Part shown: positions 16,687 to 26,906 of the stretch, piece by piece
Layout of the letters: each line of letters begins with the position of its first letter
Numbering within the stretch: the first letter of the stretch is position 1
Source of the DNA: Prevotellaceae bacterium UBA1743
GTDB lineage: Bacteria; Bacteroidota; Bacteroidia; Bacteroidales; Bacteroidaceae
Direction of reading: 5' to 3'
Assembly (NCBI GenBank): GCA_002314945.1
Contig: DCHV01000023.1
Location: 22,920-71,632, forward strand
Length of the DNA: 48,713 nucleotides
The notes under the pieces: model-generated
Seen by the model: only the letters and a program-made list of their open reading frames with translations
Databases searched by the model: none
Told to the model about the DNA's origin: nothing
Program-made: the position numbers and the translations under genes

Positions 16687-19392
16687 ATGAAAAGAATGAA
16701 GAAGATTGTCAATATAGTTCTGTTAGCTTGCCTCTCGGCTACTATGACGCAGGCTCAACTGAAGGTACGCGACTTGAGGGTGGAACACAACCTGAACCCT
16801 TCGGTGGTGGATGTGACTACTCCCCGCCTGTCCTGGATCAATGAAGCGGCTAATGAGAAACTGCGCGGACAACGGCAGACGGCCTATCAGATTGTGGTGG
16901 CTTCGAGTTGCGAAAAATTGGCCAAGGGCGAGTATGATGTGTGGGACACGGGGAAGACGTGTTCCGAGGAATCGAACCTGATTGCCTACGGCGGTCCTGA
17001 ACTGCAGAGTGCCAAGGACTACTATTGGCAGGTGCGTACCTGGAATCAGGATGACAAGGTGTCGGCTTGGAGCCCTGCCTCGCACTGGGGCATGGGACTG
17101 AAGAATGAGGAATGGACGGCTCAATGGATCAGTGCTCAGAAGGATGGCTTCGAGGCTCCTCTCCTACGCAAGGGATTCACAACGCATAAGAAGGTGCAGC
17201 AGGCAAAGGTCTTCATCTGTGGATTGGGCTTCTTTGAACTTTACGTGAACGGGAGTAGGATAGGGGAGGATTATCTCGTGCCTAACCTGTCGAACTACGG
17301 GAAACGCTATGACTTGGATAAGCAAGCCATTGCCTTGGATGGAAACTTCCGCGACTACCGTGTCCTGTATATGGCCTACGATGTGACAGCACAGTTGAAA
17401 CAGGGGGAGAATATGCTGGGCGTGATGCTGGGGAATGGATGGTATCATCCAGATCAAGCGAATGCATCGACCTACGGGCAGAGTTGTCTGCGTTGCCAGA
17501 TGATGCTGACTTACACGGACGGGACAACGGAGATGGTTCTCTCGGACGGTTCGTGGAAGGAACATACTTCGCCTATCCTATACAGTGGTATCTACCGCGG
17601 CGAGCAGTACGATGCCAACCTGGAGGTGAAGGACTGGGCCGTACCTGGCAGCAGTGAGGAGGGATGGAACAACGTGAAGGTGGTGGAGGGGCCCTCGGGC
17701 CAGATGACAGCCATGACATCCCCTGCCGACAAAATCACGGAGACACTGAGACCTACCTCTATCCAGAAGACGGGTGACAAGACCTTCGAGGTGACATTCG
17801 ACAAGGAAATATCGGGATGGATCCATTTCACGGGGCTAAAAGGACACAAAGGAGAGACGCTCTGTGCGGATTTCATTCACGGAACGCAGGAGGGGCTGAA
17901 TCCCTACGCTTCGTCACTACGCTATACTTTCAAGGACGAGGAGAAGGTAGATTACCGTCCATCCTTTACCTGGTTTGTCTTTGACAAGGTACGCATCACA
18001 GGCATCGACAATCTGACGGAGCAGGATTTGGTGGCCGAGGCGGTGAATACGGATGTACCCGTGACGGCTGAGTTTGTCACCTCCAACCCGCTCTTCAACC
18101 GCATCAACGAGATATGGCAGCGTTCACAGTTGGACAATATGCACGGATGCGTGGCAAGCGACTGCCCTCACCGCGAACGACTGCCCTACACAGGGGATGG
18201 AGAAGCGGCATGTGAGACCGTGATACTGAACTTCGACGCGGCTCCCTTCTATCAGAAGTGGATACGCGACATGCGTGACTCGCAGAACCGAGACACGGGC
18301 TATGAACCCAATGGCGCACCCTGGGCTCCGGGATGCGGAGGTGGCGTAGCATGGGGCGCAGCGATGACCCTGATGCCATGGTGGTTCTACGTACAGTATG
18401 GCGATCAGAGGATGCTGGAGGATTCGTACCTGAACATGAAGGAGCAGGTACGCTATATGCTCAACTGGATTACCCTGGATGGCATTATGTTCCAGAAAAA
18501 ACGCAACTACAACGGAGACGAGGCATATTGGCTCAACCTGGGCGACTGGTGTCCGCCCAATGGACTCCCTCGCGATGAACTGGTACATACCTTCTACCTG
18601 TGGCAATGTGCTGACTTCTGTGCCCGCGCTGCTCGTGTGCTCCAGCAAAAGGAGGAGGCTGATTCCTATCAAGCTATGGCTGACAAAGTAGCTGCCAATT
18701 TCCACCGCTATTTCTACAATGCAGAGGAAAAAACCTATGGTAAGGGAGGATGCAATATCTACGCCCTGCGCATGGGTGTGCCAGAGGCTTATCGACAGGA
18801 GGTGTTGAAGACAACCCGCCACGAGATAATGGAGGAGGCAAAGGGACATATCACTACTGGATTCTTAGGAACGAAATACTTCTTCGAAACGCTGTCGGAG
18901 AATGGTATGCACGATGTGGCCTATACCGTGATGAACAAAAAAGATTTCCCCAGCTACGGATGGTGGATTGAACAGGGTGCCACGACAACATGGGAGGAAT
19001 GGTCGGGCGCAAACTCCCACAACCATCCTATGTTCGGAAGCGGACTCACCTGGTTCTATCGCACCTTGGCTGGCGTGAATGCCGACGAAGCACAACCGGG
19101 TTATCGCCATATCATCCTGCGCCCACAGTTGACGGACCTGGAACAGGTGCGCTACTCGCAACGCACACCCTACGGCCGTGTCCTTTCCCAAATCACACAG
19201 AAAGACGGACGAAGGGAGATGCTGGTGACTGTGCCCGTAGGCAGTACCGCTACGTTGTACCTGCCTGCTACGGATGTGCTGAAGGAAGGGGGTAAACCTT
19301 TGGAGAAGGTGCAGGGCATCACCCAAAAGGGGCAGGAGAAGGGAGAAACGGAACTGGAACTGCAACAAGGAACGTATCGAATCACATTCTAA
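16687..19392 (+). CDS. GH78-family alpha-L-rhamnosidase, secreted
   Basis: This is a second, divergent member of the rhamnosidase family. From the ATG at 16687 (an alternative is 16696) the protein has 901 residues with a signal peptide ending TQAQ. The frame opens at 16612, but that extension lacks export features in front of the signal and is close to the predicted transcription start. Domains are an N-terminal beta domain (LKVRDLRVEHNLNP), a rhamnosidase N domain with GLGFFELYVNGSRIG, and an (alpha/alpha)6 barrel with DCPHRERLPYTGDGE (presumed general acid Glu497) and NGAPWAPGCGGG. No lipobox is seen, so it is probably periplasmic or secreted. It is the first gene of the arabinose operon, 26 bp before the GH2 gene. 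Confidence 0.9.
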   Translation: MKRMKKIVNIVLLACLSATMTQAQLKVRDLRVEHNLNPSVVDVTTPRLSWINEAANEKLRGQRQTAYQIVVASSCEKLAKGEYDVWDTGKTCSEESNLIAYGGPELQSAKDYYWQVRTWNQDDKVSAWSPASHWGMGLKNEEWTAQWISAQKDGFEAPLLRKGFTTHKKVQQAKVFICGLGFFELYVNGSRIGEDYLVPNLSNYGKRYDLDKQAIALDGNFRDYRVLYMAYDVTAQLKQGENMLGVMLGNGWYHPDQANASTYGQSCLRCQMMLTYTDGTTEMVLSDGSWKEHTSPILYSGIYRGEQYDANLEVKDWAVPGSSEEGWNNVKVVEGPSGQMTAMTSPADKITETLRPTSIQKTGDKTFEVTFDKEISGWIHFTGLKGHKGETLCADFIHGTQEGLNPYASSLRYTFKDEEKVDYRPSFTWFVFDKVRITGIDNLTEQDLVAEAVNTDVPVTAEFVTSNPLFNRINEIWQRSQLDNMHGCVASDCPHRERLPYTGDGEAACETVILNFDAAPFYQKWIRDMRDSQNRDTGYEPNGAPWAPGCGGGVAWGAAMTLMPWWFYVQYGDQRMLEDSYLNMKEQVRYMLNWITLDGIMFQKKRNYNGDEAYWLNLGDWCPPNGLPRDELVHTFYLWQCADFCARAARVLQQKEEADSYQAMADKVAANFHRYFYNAEEKTYGKGGCNIYALRMGVPEAYRQEVLKTTRHEIMEEAKGHITTGFLGTKYFFETLSENGMHDVAYTVMNKKDFPSYGWWIEQGATTTWEEWSGANSHNHPMFGSGLTWFYRTLAGVNADEAQPGYRHIILRPQLTDLEQVRYSQRTPYGRVLSQITQKDGRREMLVTVPVGSTATLYLPATDVLKEGGKPLEKVQGITQKGQEKGETELELQQGTYRITF

Positions 19393-19418
19393 AAAATACA
19401 CATTATTATATATATCGT

Positions 19419-21251
19419 ATGACAAACATCAAGAAGATGATGGCAATTGCCATCCTTGCCCTCACGGGCGGCTTGCAGACGATGCAAGCAGAGACACCAC
19501 GTGCCGAATACCCTCGGCCTCAGTTTGAACGTTCCGAATGGAAGAACCTGAATGGAACATGGTCCTACTCCTTCGATTTCGGCCGTTGCGGCGCTCAGAA
19601 GGGATGGGTGGAGTCGAAAGGTTTCGATGGTAAGATCACCATACCTTTCTGCCCCGAGAGTGAATTGTCGGGCGTGAAATACACGGAATTCATCAACGCC
19701 ATCTGGTATCAGCGTACCCTGGACATCCCTGCTGCATGGGAAGGAAAGCGCATCCTGCTCCATTTCGGTGCTGTGGATTACAAGACCGAGGTGTATGTGG
19801 ATGGAAAGAAGACATTCACACACTATGGTAGCGGTTCGTCCTTCGAGGTGGACATCACGAAGTACGTGACAGCGGGCAAGAGCTCCAATCTGGTACTGTA
19901 CGTGGAAGATGATGTACGTAGTGGCAAACAGCCCTGTGGAAAGCAGAGCACCCAGCTCAATTCCTATGGTTGCTGTTACACCCGTGTGACAGGTATCTGG
20001 CAGACGGTATGGATGGAGCCAGTGGATCCTGCTGCTATCCAGCGCGTATTTGCCACACCCGACGTAGATCAGCAGCAACTGGTGGTTCGTCCTGAGTTCT
20101 ACGAGGAGAAAGCCGGCTACACCTTCACCGCTACCGTGACGGATGGCAAGAAGAAGGTGGCAGAAAAGACGGTATCTGCCTCCAACGGAAGCATCGTGGT
20201 ACTGCCTATCAAGAACCCCAAATTGTGGAGCCCCGAAGAACCCAACCTGTATGACGTGGTATATACTGTGAAGGATAAGACAGGCAAGGTGATGGACGAA
20301 GTGAAATCCTATGCTGGTATGCGCAAGATTCATGTAGCAGACGGTTATTTCTACCTGAACAACCAACCTTACTACCAACGTCTGGTACTCGACCAGGGTT
20401 TCTATCCCCAGGGTATATGGACTGCTCCGAGCGACGAAGCGCTGAAGCAGGACATCGAGATGAGCAAGGCAGTTGGTTTCAATGGCGCACGTCTGCATCA
20501 GAAGGTATTCGAGGAGCGCTACTACTACTGGGCCGATCATTTAGGCTATATCTGCTGGGGCGAACAGGGTAACTGGGGCCTTGACACCAACGATGAGATT
20601 GCCGCACGCAACTTCCTCTCTGAGTGGAACGAAATCCTGCTGCGCGACCGCAACCACCCCTGTATCGTGACCTGGACACCGACCAACGAAACGTGGGAGG
20701 CACGCGAAGGACAATACGAGCGTTTCCTCACCGACCTGTACAACATGACTCACGCTGTGGATCCTACCCGTCCCGTGAACGATGCCAGCGGCGACTGCCA
20801 TATCAAGACGGACATCTGGACTGTACACGACTATAGCCGTGACCCCGCTGCCCTCATAAAGAACCACGGCTTTGAGAAGGGACAGATTCCTCCCTACCGC
20901 AATATAAGCGACCGTAAATTCTTAGCCGATTATGGAGGCCAGCCCTATATGGTAGATGAGTTCGGCGGCCTGCCTTGGATCAAGGAGTCGGAGCGTTCCT
21001 CTTCATGGGGCTATGGTGGCAACATCGACGACATGGAGGAGTTCTACAACATCCTGGAGAAAGAAGTGGATGCACTGAAGGCTTGTCCCAACGTAGTAGG
21101 CTACTGCTACACACAGATTACCGACGTAGAGCAGGAGAAGAATGGAATTTACTACTACGACCGTACCAAGAAGTTCGACACCGAGCGTCTGAAATCTATC
21201 TTCGCCAAGATTCCCTCTATTATCGAAATTCCTGAAACTAACAAAAAGTAA
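19419..21251 (+). CDS. GH2-family glycoside hydrolase, secreted, compact form
   Basis: This retaining GH2 hydrolase has 610 residues with a signal peptide (about 1-24). It has the N-terminal sugar-binding jelly roll (WKNLNGTWSY), an immunoglobulin-like middle domain and the TIM barrel, but none of the extra C-terminal domains of LacZ. The acid/base is Glu424 in TNETWE after RDRNHPCIVTW, and the nucleophile is probably Glu514 in VDEFGG. GH2 includes beta-galactosidases, beta-glucuronidases, beta-mannosidases and enzymes acting on arabinosides or galacturonides. Its place in front of a sugar symporter and araDAB suggests that it releases arabinose or a related pentoside. It is 3 bp from the symporter gene. 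Confidence 0.88.
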   Translation: MTNIKKMMAIAILALTGGLQTMQAETPRAEYPRPQFERSEWKNLNGTWSYSFDFGRCGAQKGWVESKGFDGKITIPFCPESELSGVKYTEFINAIWYQRTLDIPAAWEGKRILLHFGAVDYKTEVYVDGKKTFTHYGSGSSFEVDITKYVTAGKSSNLVLYVEDDVRSGKQPCGKQSTQLNSYGCCYTRVTGIWQTVWMEPVDPAAIQRVFATPDVDQQQLVVRPEFYEEKAGYTFTATVTDGKKKVAEKTVSASNGSIVVLPIKNPKLWSPEEPNLYDVVYTVKDKTGKVMDEVKSYAGMRKIHVADGYFYLNNQPYYQRLVLDQGFYPQGIWTAPSDEALKQDIEMSKAVGFNGARLHQKVFEERYYYWADHLGYICWGEQGNWGLDTNDEIAARNFLSEWNEILLRDRNHPCIVTWTPTNETWEAREGQYERFLTDLYNMTHAVDPTRPVNDASGDCHIKTDIWTVHDYSRDPAALIKNHGFEKGQIPPYRNISDRKFLADYGGQPYMVDEFGGLPWIKESERSSSWGYGGNIDDMEEFYNILEKEVDALKACPNVVGYCYTQITDVEQEKNGIYYYDRTKKFDTERLKSIFAKIPSIIEIPETNKK

Positions 21252-21254
21252 ACT

Positions 21255-22964
21255 ATGGACTCACAAATTTTTGCTTGGCAAGACTGGCTCGTAATAGCCG
21301 TCTTTGCCGTTGCGATGATTGGCATCGTACTATATGTGCTCAAGAATAAGAATGAGAATTCGGGTGACTATTTCCTCGGAGGACGTGACTCTACATGGCT
21401 GGCTATCGGTGCCAGTATCTTTGCCTCCAACATTGGTTCAGAGCATTTGATTGGTTTGGCTGGCTCGGGTGCTTCCTCGGGTATGGCCATGGCACACTGG
21501 GAGATGCACGGATGGATGATCCTGATATTAGGATGGGTATTCGTGCCGTTCTATTCCCGTTCGATGGTCTATACGATGCCCGAGTTCCTGGAACGTCGCT
21601 ACAACAGTGCGAGCCGTTCGATTCTGACAGGTATCTCCCTGATATCGTATGTAATGACCAAGGTTGCCGTAACGGTTTATGCAGGAGGCTTGGTATTCCA
21701 GCAAGTGTTTGGCATCAGTACCATACGCATGTTTGGCACTGATGTGGATTTCTTCTGGGTATCTGCCATCGGCCTCGTTCTACTGACCGCGCTCTACACC
21801 ATCGTAGGCGGCATGAAGAGTGTCCTCTATACCTCGGTGCTGCAGACTCCTATCCTTTTGCTTGGTTCCCTCATCATCCTGGTGCTCGGTCTGCGCGAAC
21901 TGGGAGGCTGGGACGAAATGATGCGTCTTTGTGACGTGACACCCGCTTACGAAGGTGCACAGGGTACGATGATTCACCTGATGCGTAGCAACGATGACTC
22001 GCAGTTCCCCTGGTTGGGTGCGTTGGTGGGTTCTTCCATCATCGGCTTCTGGTACTGGTGTACGGATCAGTTTATCGTACAACGTGTTCTCTCTGGACGT
22101 AACGAACGTGAGTCACGCCGGGGTGCTATCTTCGGTGCCTATCTGAAACTGCTCCCTGTATTCCTGTTCTTGTTGCCCGGTATGATTGCATTCGCTATCC
22201 ATCAGAAGACAGGTTCCTTCCTCCCCATCCTGGATGGAGGTGCAGTGAACAGTGATGCAGCCTTCCCCACACTCGTGGCCAAGTTGCTGCCTGCAGGTCT
22301 GAAGGGTATCGTAGTATGCGGCATCCTGGCTGCTCTGATGTCCTCCCTCGCCTCGCTGTTTAACTCCTCAGCCATGCTTTACACCATTGACTTCCACAAA
22401 CGTGTATGGCCTGAGACAAGCGAACGTCGCCTTGTCACCATCGGCCAGATAGCCACTGTCGTAATCGTGTTGCTCGGCATCTTGTGGATTCCCGTGATGC
22501 GTTCGGTGGGCAATGTGCTATATGCTTATTTGCAGGATGTGCAGTCTGTACTGTCTCCCGGTATCGCCTCGGCATTCCTCCTTGGTATCTGCTGGAAGCG
22601 CACCTCTGCCAAAGGTGGTATGTGGGGACTCCTCTCAGGTTTGATCTTAGGTCTGACACGCCTTGGTGCCAAGGTATATTACAGTAACGTGACAGATGCA
22701 GCCGACACATGGTTCAAGGCTGTGTTCTATGATTTCAACTGGCTCTTCTTCTCTGGCTGTATGCTCTGCGTATGTCTGCTCGTGGTTGTCGTAGTCAGCC
22801 TCTGTACTCAGGAGCCTGACCAAAAGAAGATAGAAGGACTCGTATTTGGTACCGCTACTCCCGAACAGCGGAAGGCTACACGTGAATCGTGGAACAAGTG
22901 GGATGTTATCCATACCGTCATCATCCTGAGCATCATCGTAACCTTCTACATCTATTTCTGGTAA
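21255..22964 (+). CDS. SSS-family sodium/sugar symporter
   Basis: This inner-membrane transporter of the solute:sodium symporter (SLC5-like) family has 569 residues and about 14 hydrophobic segments. The motif IGSEHLIGLAGSGASSGMAM, close to the animal SGLT sequence in the first core helices, and RREVLS-like QRVLSGRNERESRRGA support a sugar substrate. It begins 3 bp after the GH2 stop and ends 3 bp before araD, so it should import the sugar used by AraABD, most likely L-arabinose. The substrate is inferred from context only. Confidence 0.9.
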   Translation: MDSQIFAWQDWLVIAVFAVAMIGIVLYVLKNKNENSGDYFLGGRDSTWLAIGASIFASNIGSEHLIGLAGSGASSGMAMAHWEMHGWMILILGWVFVPFYSRSMVYTMPEFLERRYNSASRSILTGISLISYVMTKVAVTVYAGGLVFQQVFGISTIRMFGTDVDFFWVSAIGLVLLTALYTIVGGMKSVLYTSVLQTPILLLGSLIILVLGLRELGGWDEMMRLCDVTPAYEGAQGTMIHLMRSNDDSQFPWLGALVGSSIIGFWYWCTDQFIVQRVLSGRNERESRRGAIFGAYLKLLPVFLFLLPGMIAFAIHQKTGSFLPILDGGAVNSDAAFPTLVAKLLPAGLKGIVVCGILAALMSSLASLFNSSAMLYTIDFHKRVWPETSERRLVTIGQIATVVIVLLGILWIPVMRSVGNVLYAYLQDVQSVLSPGIASAFLLGICWKRTSAKGGMWGLLSGLILGLTRLGAKVYYSNVTDAADTWFKAVFYDFNWLFFSGCMLCVCLLVVVVVSLCTQEPDQKKIEGLVFGTATPEQRKATRESWNKWDVIHTVIILSIIVTFYIYFW

Positions 22965-22967
22965 CGT

Positions 22968-23666
22968 ATGTTGGAAGCACTGAAAAAGGCCGTTTGCCAA
23001 GCCAACCTGGATCTCGTACGCCAAGGACTGGTCATCTTCACATGGGGCAATGTGAGTGGCATAGACCGTGAGAGGGGGTTGGTAGTGATCAAGCCCAGTG
23101 GTGTATCCTACGACGGAATGAAGGCAGACGATATGGTGGTGGTTGATCTCCAGACAGGAGAGACGGTGGAGGGCAATCTCCATCCGTCGAGCGACACACC
23201 TACTCACTTAGCATTGTATCGCGCCTTTCCTCACATAGGGGGCGTGGTACATACCCATTCGACATGGGCTACATCCTTTGCTCAGGCAGGACGCGACATT
23301 TCCAACATCGGCACAACCCATGCCGACTATTTTCACCACGACATCCCTTGCACACGTGCCATGACACAGGAGGAGGTGCAGGGTAAGTACGAGTTGGAAA
23401 CGGGAAATGTCATCGTGGAGGAGTTCCTGAAGACACGTCTGATAGACCCCAACTGCACACCTGGAGCCTTAGTGCGCGGACATGGACCTTTTTCATGGGG
23501 TACATCGCCAGCCGACGCAGTGCATAATGCGGTGGTGATGGAACAATGCGCCAAGATGGCTTTCGTGTCGCTGAGCCTGAATCCACAACTGGAGATGAAT
23601 CCCCATCTGATAGAGAAGCATTACTCGCGCAAGCACGGGCCAAATGCTTATTATGGACAAAAATAG
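22968..23666 (+). CDS. araD: L-ribulose-5-phosphate 4-epimerase
   Basis: This zinc enzyme converts L-ribulose 5-phosphate to D-xylulose 5-phosphate, the last step of L-arabinose catabolism. The 232-residue class II aldolase-fold protein has metal ligands at His95 and His97 (VHTHST) and His172 (RGHGPF), positions almost identical to those of the E. coli enzyme, and the phosphate-site stretch TWGNVSGID near the N-terminus. It starts 3 bp after the symporter and lies 32 bp before araA. Confidence 0.95.
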   Translation: MLEALKKAVCQANLDLVRQGLVIFTWGNVSGIDRERGLVVIKPSGVSYDGMKADDMVVVDLQTGETVEGNLHPSSDTPTHLALYRAFPHIGGVVHTHSTWATSFAQAGRDISNIGTTHADYFHHDIPCTRAMTQEEVQGKYELETGNVIVEEFLKTRLIDPNCTPGALVRGHGPFSWGTSPADAVHNAVVMEQCAKMAFVSLSLNPQLEMNPHLIEKHYSRKHGPNAYYGQK

Positions 23667-23698
23667 GATTATTTACAAAAAAATAAAACAATAGAATT

Positions 23699-25237
23699 AT
23701 GTACGACAATTTGGAACTTTGGTGGGTAACTGGTGCACAGTTGCTATATGGAGGTGATGCAGTCGTTCAGGTTGATGCTCACTCCAAAGAAATGGTAGCC
23801 GGGCTGAATCAGTCAGGCAATATCCCAGTGAAGGTGGTATATAAAGGTACTGCCAACAGTGACAAGGAAGTGGCTGCCCTGATGAAGGCTGCCAACAATG
23901 AGGATAAGTGTGTGGGTGTGATTACCTGGATGCACACTTTCTCGCCTGCCAAGATGTGGATTCATGGATTGCAGGCACTACAGAAGCCCCTGCTTCATTT
24001 CCATACACAATACAATAAGGAGATACCCTGGGACACAATGAACATGGACTTCATGAACCTCAATCAGAGCGCTCATGGAGACAGAGAGTTCGGTCATATC
24101 ACAGCTCGTATGCGTAAGCCTCGCAAAGTGGTATGCGGCTATTGGCAGGATCCCGAGGTACAGGAGCATATCGCAGTATGGGCTCGCGTAGCCGCTGCTG
24201 TAGCTGATGCCCGTGACTGCCTGATTCTCCGTTTCGGCGACCAGATGAACAATGTGGCTGTGACAGATGGCGACAAGGTAGCTGCCGAACAAGTATTAGG
24301 CTATCATGTAGATTACTGTCCCGTCTCTAATCTGATGGAGTACTACAAGAAGGTACAGGACGAGGATGTAAAAGCATTGGTGGCAGAATACAAAAGACTC
24401 TATACACTTGTTCCCTGTGAAGCAGGTGAGGAAATCGGAGAAGAGAAGATATGGAACTCTGCCAAGGCAGAACTGGCTATCCGAGCCATTCTGAAAGATA
24501 CAGGTGCCAAGGGTTTCACTACCAACTTTGATGACCTGGGTGGTGCAGATGTGAATGATCCCAACTTCCTCGGTTTTGACCAGATACCAGGTCTCGCCTC
24601 ACAGCGACTGATGGCTGAGGGGTATGGTTTCGGCGCAGAGGGTGACTGGAAATCAGCTGCGCTCTATCGTACGGTATGGTTCATGACACAGGGCCTGACA
24701 ACAGGTTGCTCCTTCCTGGAAGATTACACACTCAACTTCGATGGAAAGCGTTCTGCCATCCTGCAAAGTCACATGCTGGAAATCTGCCCGCTCATCGCAG
24801 CAGAAGGTGAGCCAATTCGTTTGGAAGTACATCATTTAGGCATCGGCATCCGCAAAAGTCAGACAGCGCGTCTGGTATTCAATTCCAAGACAGGAAGTGG
24901 CGTAACAGCCACTATCGTGGATATGGGTAACCGTTTCCGGCTGATCGTGAGCGATGTTGAATGCATCAAGCCCAAACCATTGCCCAAACTGCCCGTTGCA
25001 AACGCATTGTGGATTCCGCAACCCGATTTCCAGACAGGGGCTGCAGCATGGATCATGGCAGGTGGTACACACCACTCCATCATGAGCTACGATATCACTC
25101 CAGAATACTGGGATGACTATGCTGAGATGCTGGGTATCGAATACCTGCACATCGATGCACAAACCACGCTCGAAGGTTTCAAGAAAGAACTGCGCATGAA
25201 TGAGGTATATTATCTCCTCAACAAGGCATTGATGTAA
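23699..25237 (+). CDS. araA: L-arabinose isomerase
   Basis: This enzyme interconverts L-arabinose and L-ribulose. It has 512 residues, the normal AraA length. Recognisable blocks are WWVTGAQLLYGG at the N-terminus, WMHTFSPAKMWI, TQYNKEIPW, GFTTNFDDLGG, and the C-terminal GGTHHSIMS with a metal-binding His. It lies between araD (32 bp upstream) and the kinase gene (10 bp downstream). Confidence 0.96.
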   Translation: MYDNLELWWVTGAQLLYGGDAVVQVDAHSKEMVAGLNQSGNIPVKVVYKGTANSDKEVAALMKAANNEDKCVGVITWMHTFSPAKMWIHGLQALQKPLLHFHTQYNKEIPWDTMNMDFMNLNQSAHGDREFGHITARMRKPRKVVCGYWQDPEVQEHIAVWARVAAAVADARDCLILRFGDQMNNVAVTDGDKVAAEQVLGYHVDYCPVSNLMEYYKKVQDEDVKALVAEYKRLYTLVPCEAGEEIGEEKIWNSAKAELAIRAILKDTGAKGFTTNFDDLGGADVNDPNFLGFDQIPGLASQRLMAEGYGFGAEGDWKSAALYRTVWFMTQGLTTGCSFLEDYTLNFDGKRSAILQSHMLEICPLIAAEGEPIRLEVHHLGIGIRKSQTARLVFNSKTGSGVTATIVDMGNRFRLIVSDVECIKPKPLPKLPVANALWIPQPDFQTGAAAWIMAGGTHHSIMSYDITPEYWDDYAEMLGIEYLHIDAQTTLEGFKKELRMNEVYYLLNKALM

Positions 25238-25247
25238 ATCGCAGATT

Positions 25248-26837
25248 ATGGAGACGAAAGAACTGATAATACAAGGTAAGGCCGTTCTCGGAATAGAGTT
25301 CGGCAGTACCCGAATCAAGGCAATACTGATAGATGCCGACCACAATCCCATTGCGCAGGGAAACCACGAATGGGAGAATCAACTGGTAAACGGAATGTGG
25401 ACCTATAGCCTCGATGCTATCTGGCATGGGTTGCAGGATTGCTACTCGCAACTATGTGCCGATGTACGTCAGCGATATGGATGCGAAATAGAATCATTGG
25501 CTGCCATAGGTATCTCGGCCATGATGCATGGCTATATGCCCTTTGACAAGCAAGGCTCTATGCTGGCAGCTTTCCGTACCTGGCGCAACACCAATACAGG
25601 AGAGGCAGCACGCCAACTGTCTGAACTATTCCACTTCAACATACCCCTGCGATGGAGTATCAGCCACCTGTATCAGTGCATCTTGGATCGAGAGGAGCAT
25701 GTGGCAAGCATTGATTTCCTAACTACGTTGGCAGGCTACATCCATTGGCAGTTGACAGGCGAAAAAGTACTGGGAATCGGTGACGCTTCCGGTATGATTC
25801 CCGTGGATTCCACCACAGGTACCTACAATGCCACAATGGTAGCAGATTTCGATAAGCTCATTGCATCGCGGAACTTGCCATGGCAGTTGGGAGATATCCT
25901 TCCCCGCACCTTGTCTGCAGGAGAAGAGGCAGGCGTGCTGACAGCAGAAGGCGCCCGTCTGCTCGATCCTTCAGGCAAACTGCGTGCTGGCATTCCCCTC
26001 TGTCCTCCGGAAGGAGATGCAGGCACAGGCATGGTAGCAACCAATGCTGTGAAGCAGCGCACAGGAAATGTGTCGGCAGGTACATCCTCTTTCTCTATGA
26101 TTGTATTGGAGAAGGAATTGTCACGCCCCTATGAAGCCATTGACATGGTTACTACTCCTGATGGCTCTCCCGTGGCCATGGTGCATTGCAATAATTGCAC
26201 TTCCGACCTCAATGCGTGGGTAGGACTCTTTCGCCAATATCAGGAATTGCTGGGTGTACCAGTAGATACCAACGAATTGTACGGACGATTGTTCAACGTA
26301 GCTCTGCAAGGAGATGCAGATTGTGGAGGCCTGTTGTCTTACAACTATATCTCGGGCGAACCCGTAGCTGGACTGACTGATGGCCGTCCTCTCTTTGTAC
26401 GTTCGGCAGGTGACCGTTTCAACTTGGCCAACTTCATGCGTTCTCATCTCTATGCAGCCATCGGCGTGCTGAAGATGGGCAATGACATCCTGACCAAGGA
26501 AGAACACGTACAAGTGGAACGTATCACAGGTCACGGCGGTTATTTCAAGACGGCTGGGGTAGGGCAGCGTTTCCTTGCTGCAGCCCTCGATTCACCTATT
26601 TCAGTAATGGAAACAGCAGGTGAAGGTGGTGCATGGGGTATCGCTCTGCTTGCTGATTACCTTGCCAACAACGAGAAGCATCTTACGCTCCCTGACTATC
26701 TCGAATCAGAGGTATTTGCAGGACAAACTGGCACACAGATTGAGGCAACACCCGAGGAAGTGGCTGGCTTCAATGCGTATCTGGAAAACTACAAGCGTGG
26801 CCTTGCGATGGAGCATACAGCTGTCACCTGCAAATAG
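25248..26837 (+). CDS. araB: FGGY-family carbohydrate kinase, probable L-ribulokinase
   Basis: This 529-residue ATP-dependent sugar kinase has the FGGY fold: the phosphate-1 loop GIEFGSTRIKAIL near residues 14-26, the substrate lobe, GDAGTGM with probable catalytic Asp257, and a C-terminal ATP-binding lobe with GHGGYFKT and GEGGAWG. In the arabinose pathway it would phosphorylate L-ribulose. It resembles the kinases annotated as xylulose/ribulokinase in Bacteroides ara operons more than enterobacterial AraB, so xylulokinase activity is an alternative. Last gene of the operon, with a strong terminator 24 bp downstream. Confidence 0.85.
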   Translation: METKELIIQGKAVLGIEFGSTRIKAILIDADHNPIAQGNHEWENQLVNGMWTYSLDAIWHGLQDCYSQLCADVRQRYGCEIESLAAIGISAMMHGYMPFDKQGSMLAAFRTWRNTNTGEAARQLSELFHFNIPLRWSISHLYQCILDREEHVASIDFLTTLAGYIHWQLTGEKVLGIGDASGMIPVDSTTGTYNATMVADFDKLIASRNLPWQLGDILPRTLSAGEEAGVLTAEGARLLDPSGKLRAGIPLCPPEGDAGTGMVATNAVKQRTGNVSAGTSSFSMIVLEKELSRPYEAIDMVTTPDGSPVAMVHCNNCTSDLNAWVGLFRQYQELLGVPVDTNELYGRLFNVALQGDADCGGLLSYNYISGEPVAGLTDGRPLFVRSAGDRFNLANFMRSHLYAAIGVLKMGNDILTKEEHVQVERITGHGGYFKTAGVGQRFLAAALDSPISVMETAGEGGAWGIALLADYLANNEKHLTLPDYLESEVFAGQTGTQIEATPEEVAGFNAYLENYKRGLAMEHTAVTCK

Positions 26838-26860
26838 GAATATTGCATACGTAAACGAAA

Positions 26861-26906
26861 AAGAATCCCCGTCATCCGTAAAAGTGAATGACGGGGATTC
26901 TTGTTT
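26861..26906. terminator. Bidirectional terminator between araB and the GH36 gene
   Basis: AAGAATCCCCGTCAT (26861-26875) pairs perfectly with ATGACGGGGATTCTT (26888-26902) around a 12-nt loop, with A-rich and T-rich flanks. The right arm ends 2 bp before the stop codon of the convergent GH36 gene. Confidence 0.9.
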
